Shown here piece after piece: positions 6,457 through 6,751 of a stretch of 6,751 nucleotides of DNA. The notes under the pieces were generated by a model, which did no database searches, was not told the origin of the DNA, and saw only the letters and a program-made list of their open reading frames with translations. Every line of letters begins with the position of its first letter. The stretch's first letter is position 1. This DNA comes from Acetofilamentum sp. (GTDB lineage Bacteria; Bacteroidota; Bacteroidia; Bacteroidales; JAFGXI01), in the NCBI GenBank assembly GCA_020720565.1, contig DYOK01000147.1:1-6751 (forward strand). Direction: 5' to 3'. The position numbers and the translations under genes are program-made.

Positions 6457-6483
6457 TGTAAGTTGGGATATTTTTAACTTACA
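6457..6483. repeat. 8-bp inverted repeat bordering the -33 region
   Basis: TGTAAGTT and AACTTACA are perfect inverted copies separated by 11 A/T-rich bases. The repeat's promoter-proximal arm touches the predicted -33 region of the operon promoter. It could be an operator for a DNA-binding regulator, or part of the 3' end of an upstream transcript. No regulator gene is visible in the window. Confidence 0.45.
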
Positions 6484-6527
6484 AAAACAATCCTATGCGT
6501 GCCAAATTGTTGATTGACACGCATAGG
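6481..6527 (-). terminator. Likely intrinsic terminator of a transcript from outside the window
   Basis: CCTATGCGTG (6492-6501) and CACGCATAGG (6518-6527) form ten perfect pairs, extended to 14 by TTG/CAA beyond one mismatch, around a short loop. On the minus strand the stem is followed by ATTGTTTTTGT (6481-6491), a reasonable U tract; the plus-strand side has none. It would insulate the cobalamin promoter from minus-strand transcription. The nearest possible upstream gene is at least 150 bases away, which is far for a terminator, so an operator or mobile-repeat role remains possible. Confidence 0.5.
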
Positions 6528-6751
6528 CTAGAGGCAATATAAGACTAGAATTTAAGCCCTATGTATAATACCAATTACATACCGCACATAGTCCAAAGAG
6601 AGTGAGCGAAAATATAACTATATGAGCAAATCGAAATAAGCATTTTCTTAGTTAACGCATAGGTTGCTTTAATAATAAAATCGCTTACTTCGTCTAATGT
6701 ATGATGTAACTTGTTGGTGACTTTTCTTGGTTTGCCTGCCTGTTATGCGGG
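6528..6751. other. Intergenic region without a credible gene
   Basis: All six frames are broken by frequent stops and no translation resembles a protein family. Two details stand out. ACGCATAGG at 6655-6663 is a third copy of the arm of the hairpin at 6492-6527. CCTGCC (6735-6740) followed by GTTATGC and GGG at the window end looks like the first part of a CCTGCC/GGCAGG hairpin whose second arm is cut off. No tRNA, rRNA or CRISPR structure is visible. Confidence 0.6.

Noticed and set aside
6669..6749. Open 26-codon minus-strand frame running in from the right edge
   Set aside because: The translation is basic and low in hydrophobic residues, and it overlaps the CCTGCC half-palindrome, so it looks like intergenic sequence rather than a gene end.

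Overview
The window looks like chromosomal DNA of a Bacteroidota (Bacteroidetes) species. Two proteins end in C-terminal domains of the type IX secretion system (T9SS) type A kind. The lead promoter matches the phylum's TAnnTTTG -7 element. Start codons lack Shine-Dalgarno sequences and follow A/T-rich leaders. The gene families (tandem DUF4465, TonB-dependent receptor, BtuG-like propeller) are typical of this phylum.

Nearly all of the window is one minus-strand cobalamin-uptake locus, read from high to low coordinates. A promoter (6428-6435) drives a roughly 290-nt leader that carries a clear cobalamin riboswitch (6235-6423) and two small hairpins. Four genes follow: (1) a 524-aa secreted protein with two tandem DUF4465 domains and a T9SS sorting domain; (2) a 314-aa secreted protein with a DxDAIGV-type surface-protein domain and a T9SS sorting domain, whose start overlaps the first gene's stop by one base (TAATG); (3) a 674-aa TonB-dependent receptor, here called BtuB; (4) a 388-aa lipoprotein of the BtuG/DUF5074 beta-propeller family with an acidic surface-export signal after its lipid-modified cysteine.

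The likely division of labour is that BtuG caps the BtuB barrel and captures cobamide, BtuB imports it with TonB energy, and the two T9SS proteins act on the cell surface, perhaps as extra capture or scaffold modules. The first part is known for BtuB/BtuG of gut Bacteroides; the role of the two T9SS proteins is inference. No inner-membrane BtuCD or periplasmic BtuF gene lies in the window.

The edges are poorly explained. On the left, the last 22 codons of an unrecognised plus-strand gene end at 71 and are followed by a CCTGCC/GGCAGG palindrome. On the right, 6436-6751 has no credible gene but holds two inverted repeats next to the promoter and half of another possible CCTGCC hairpin cut by the window end.
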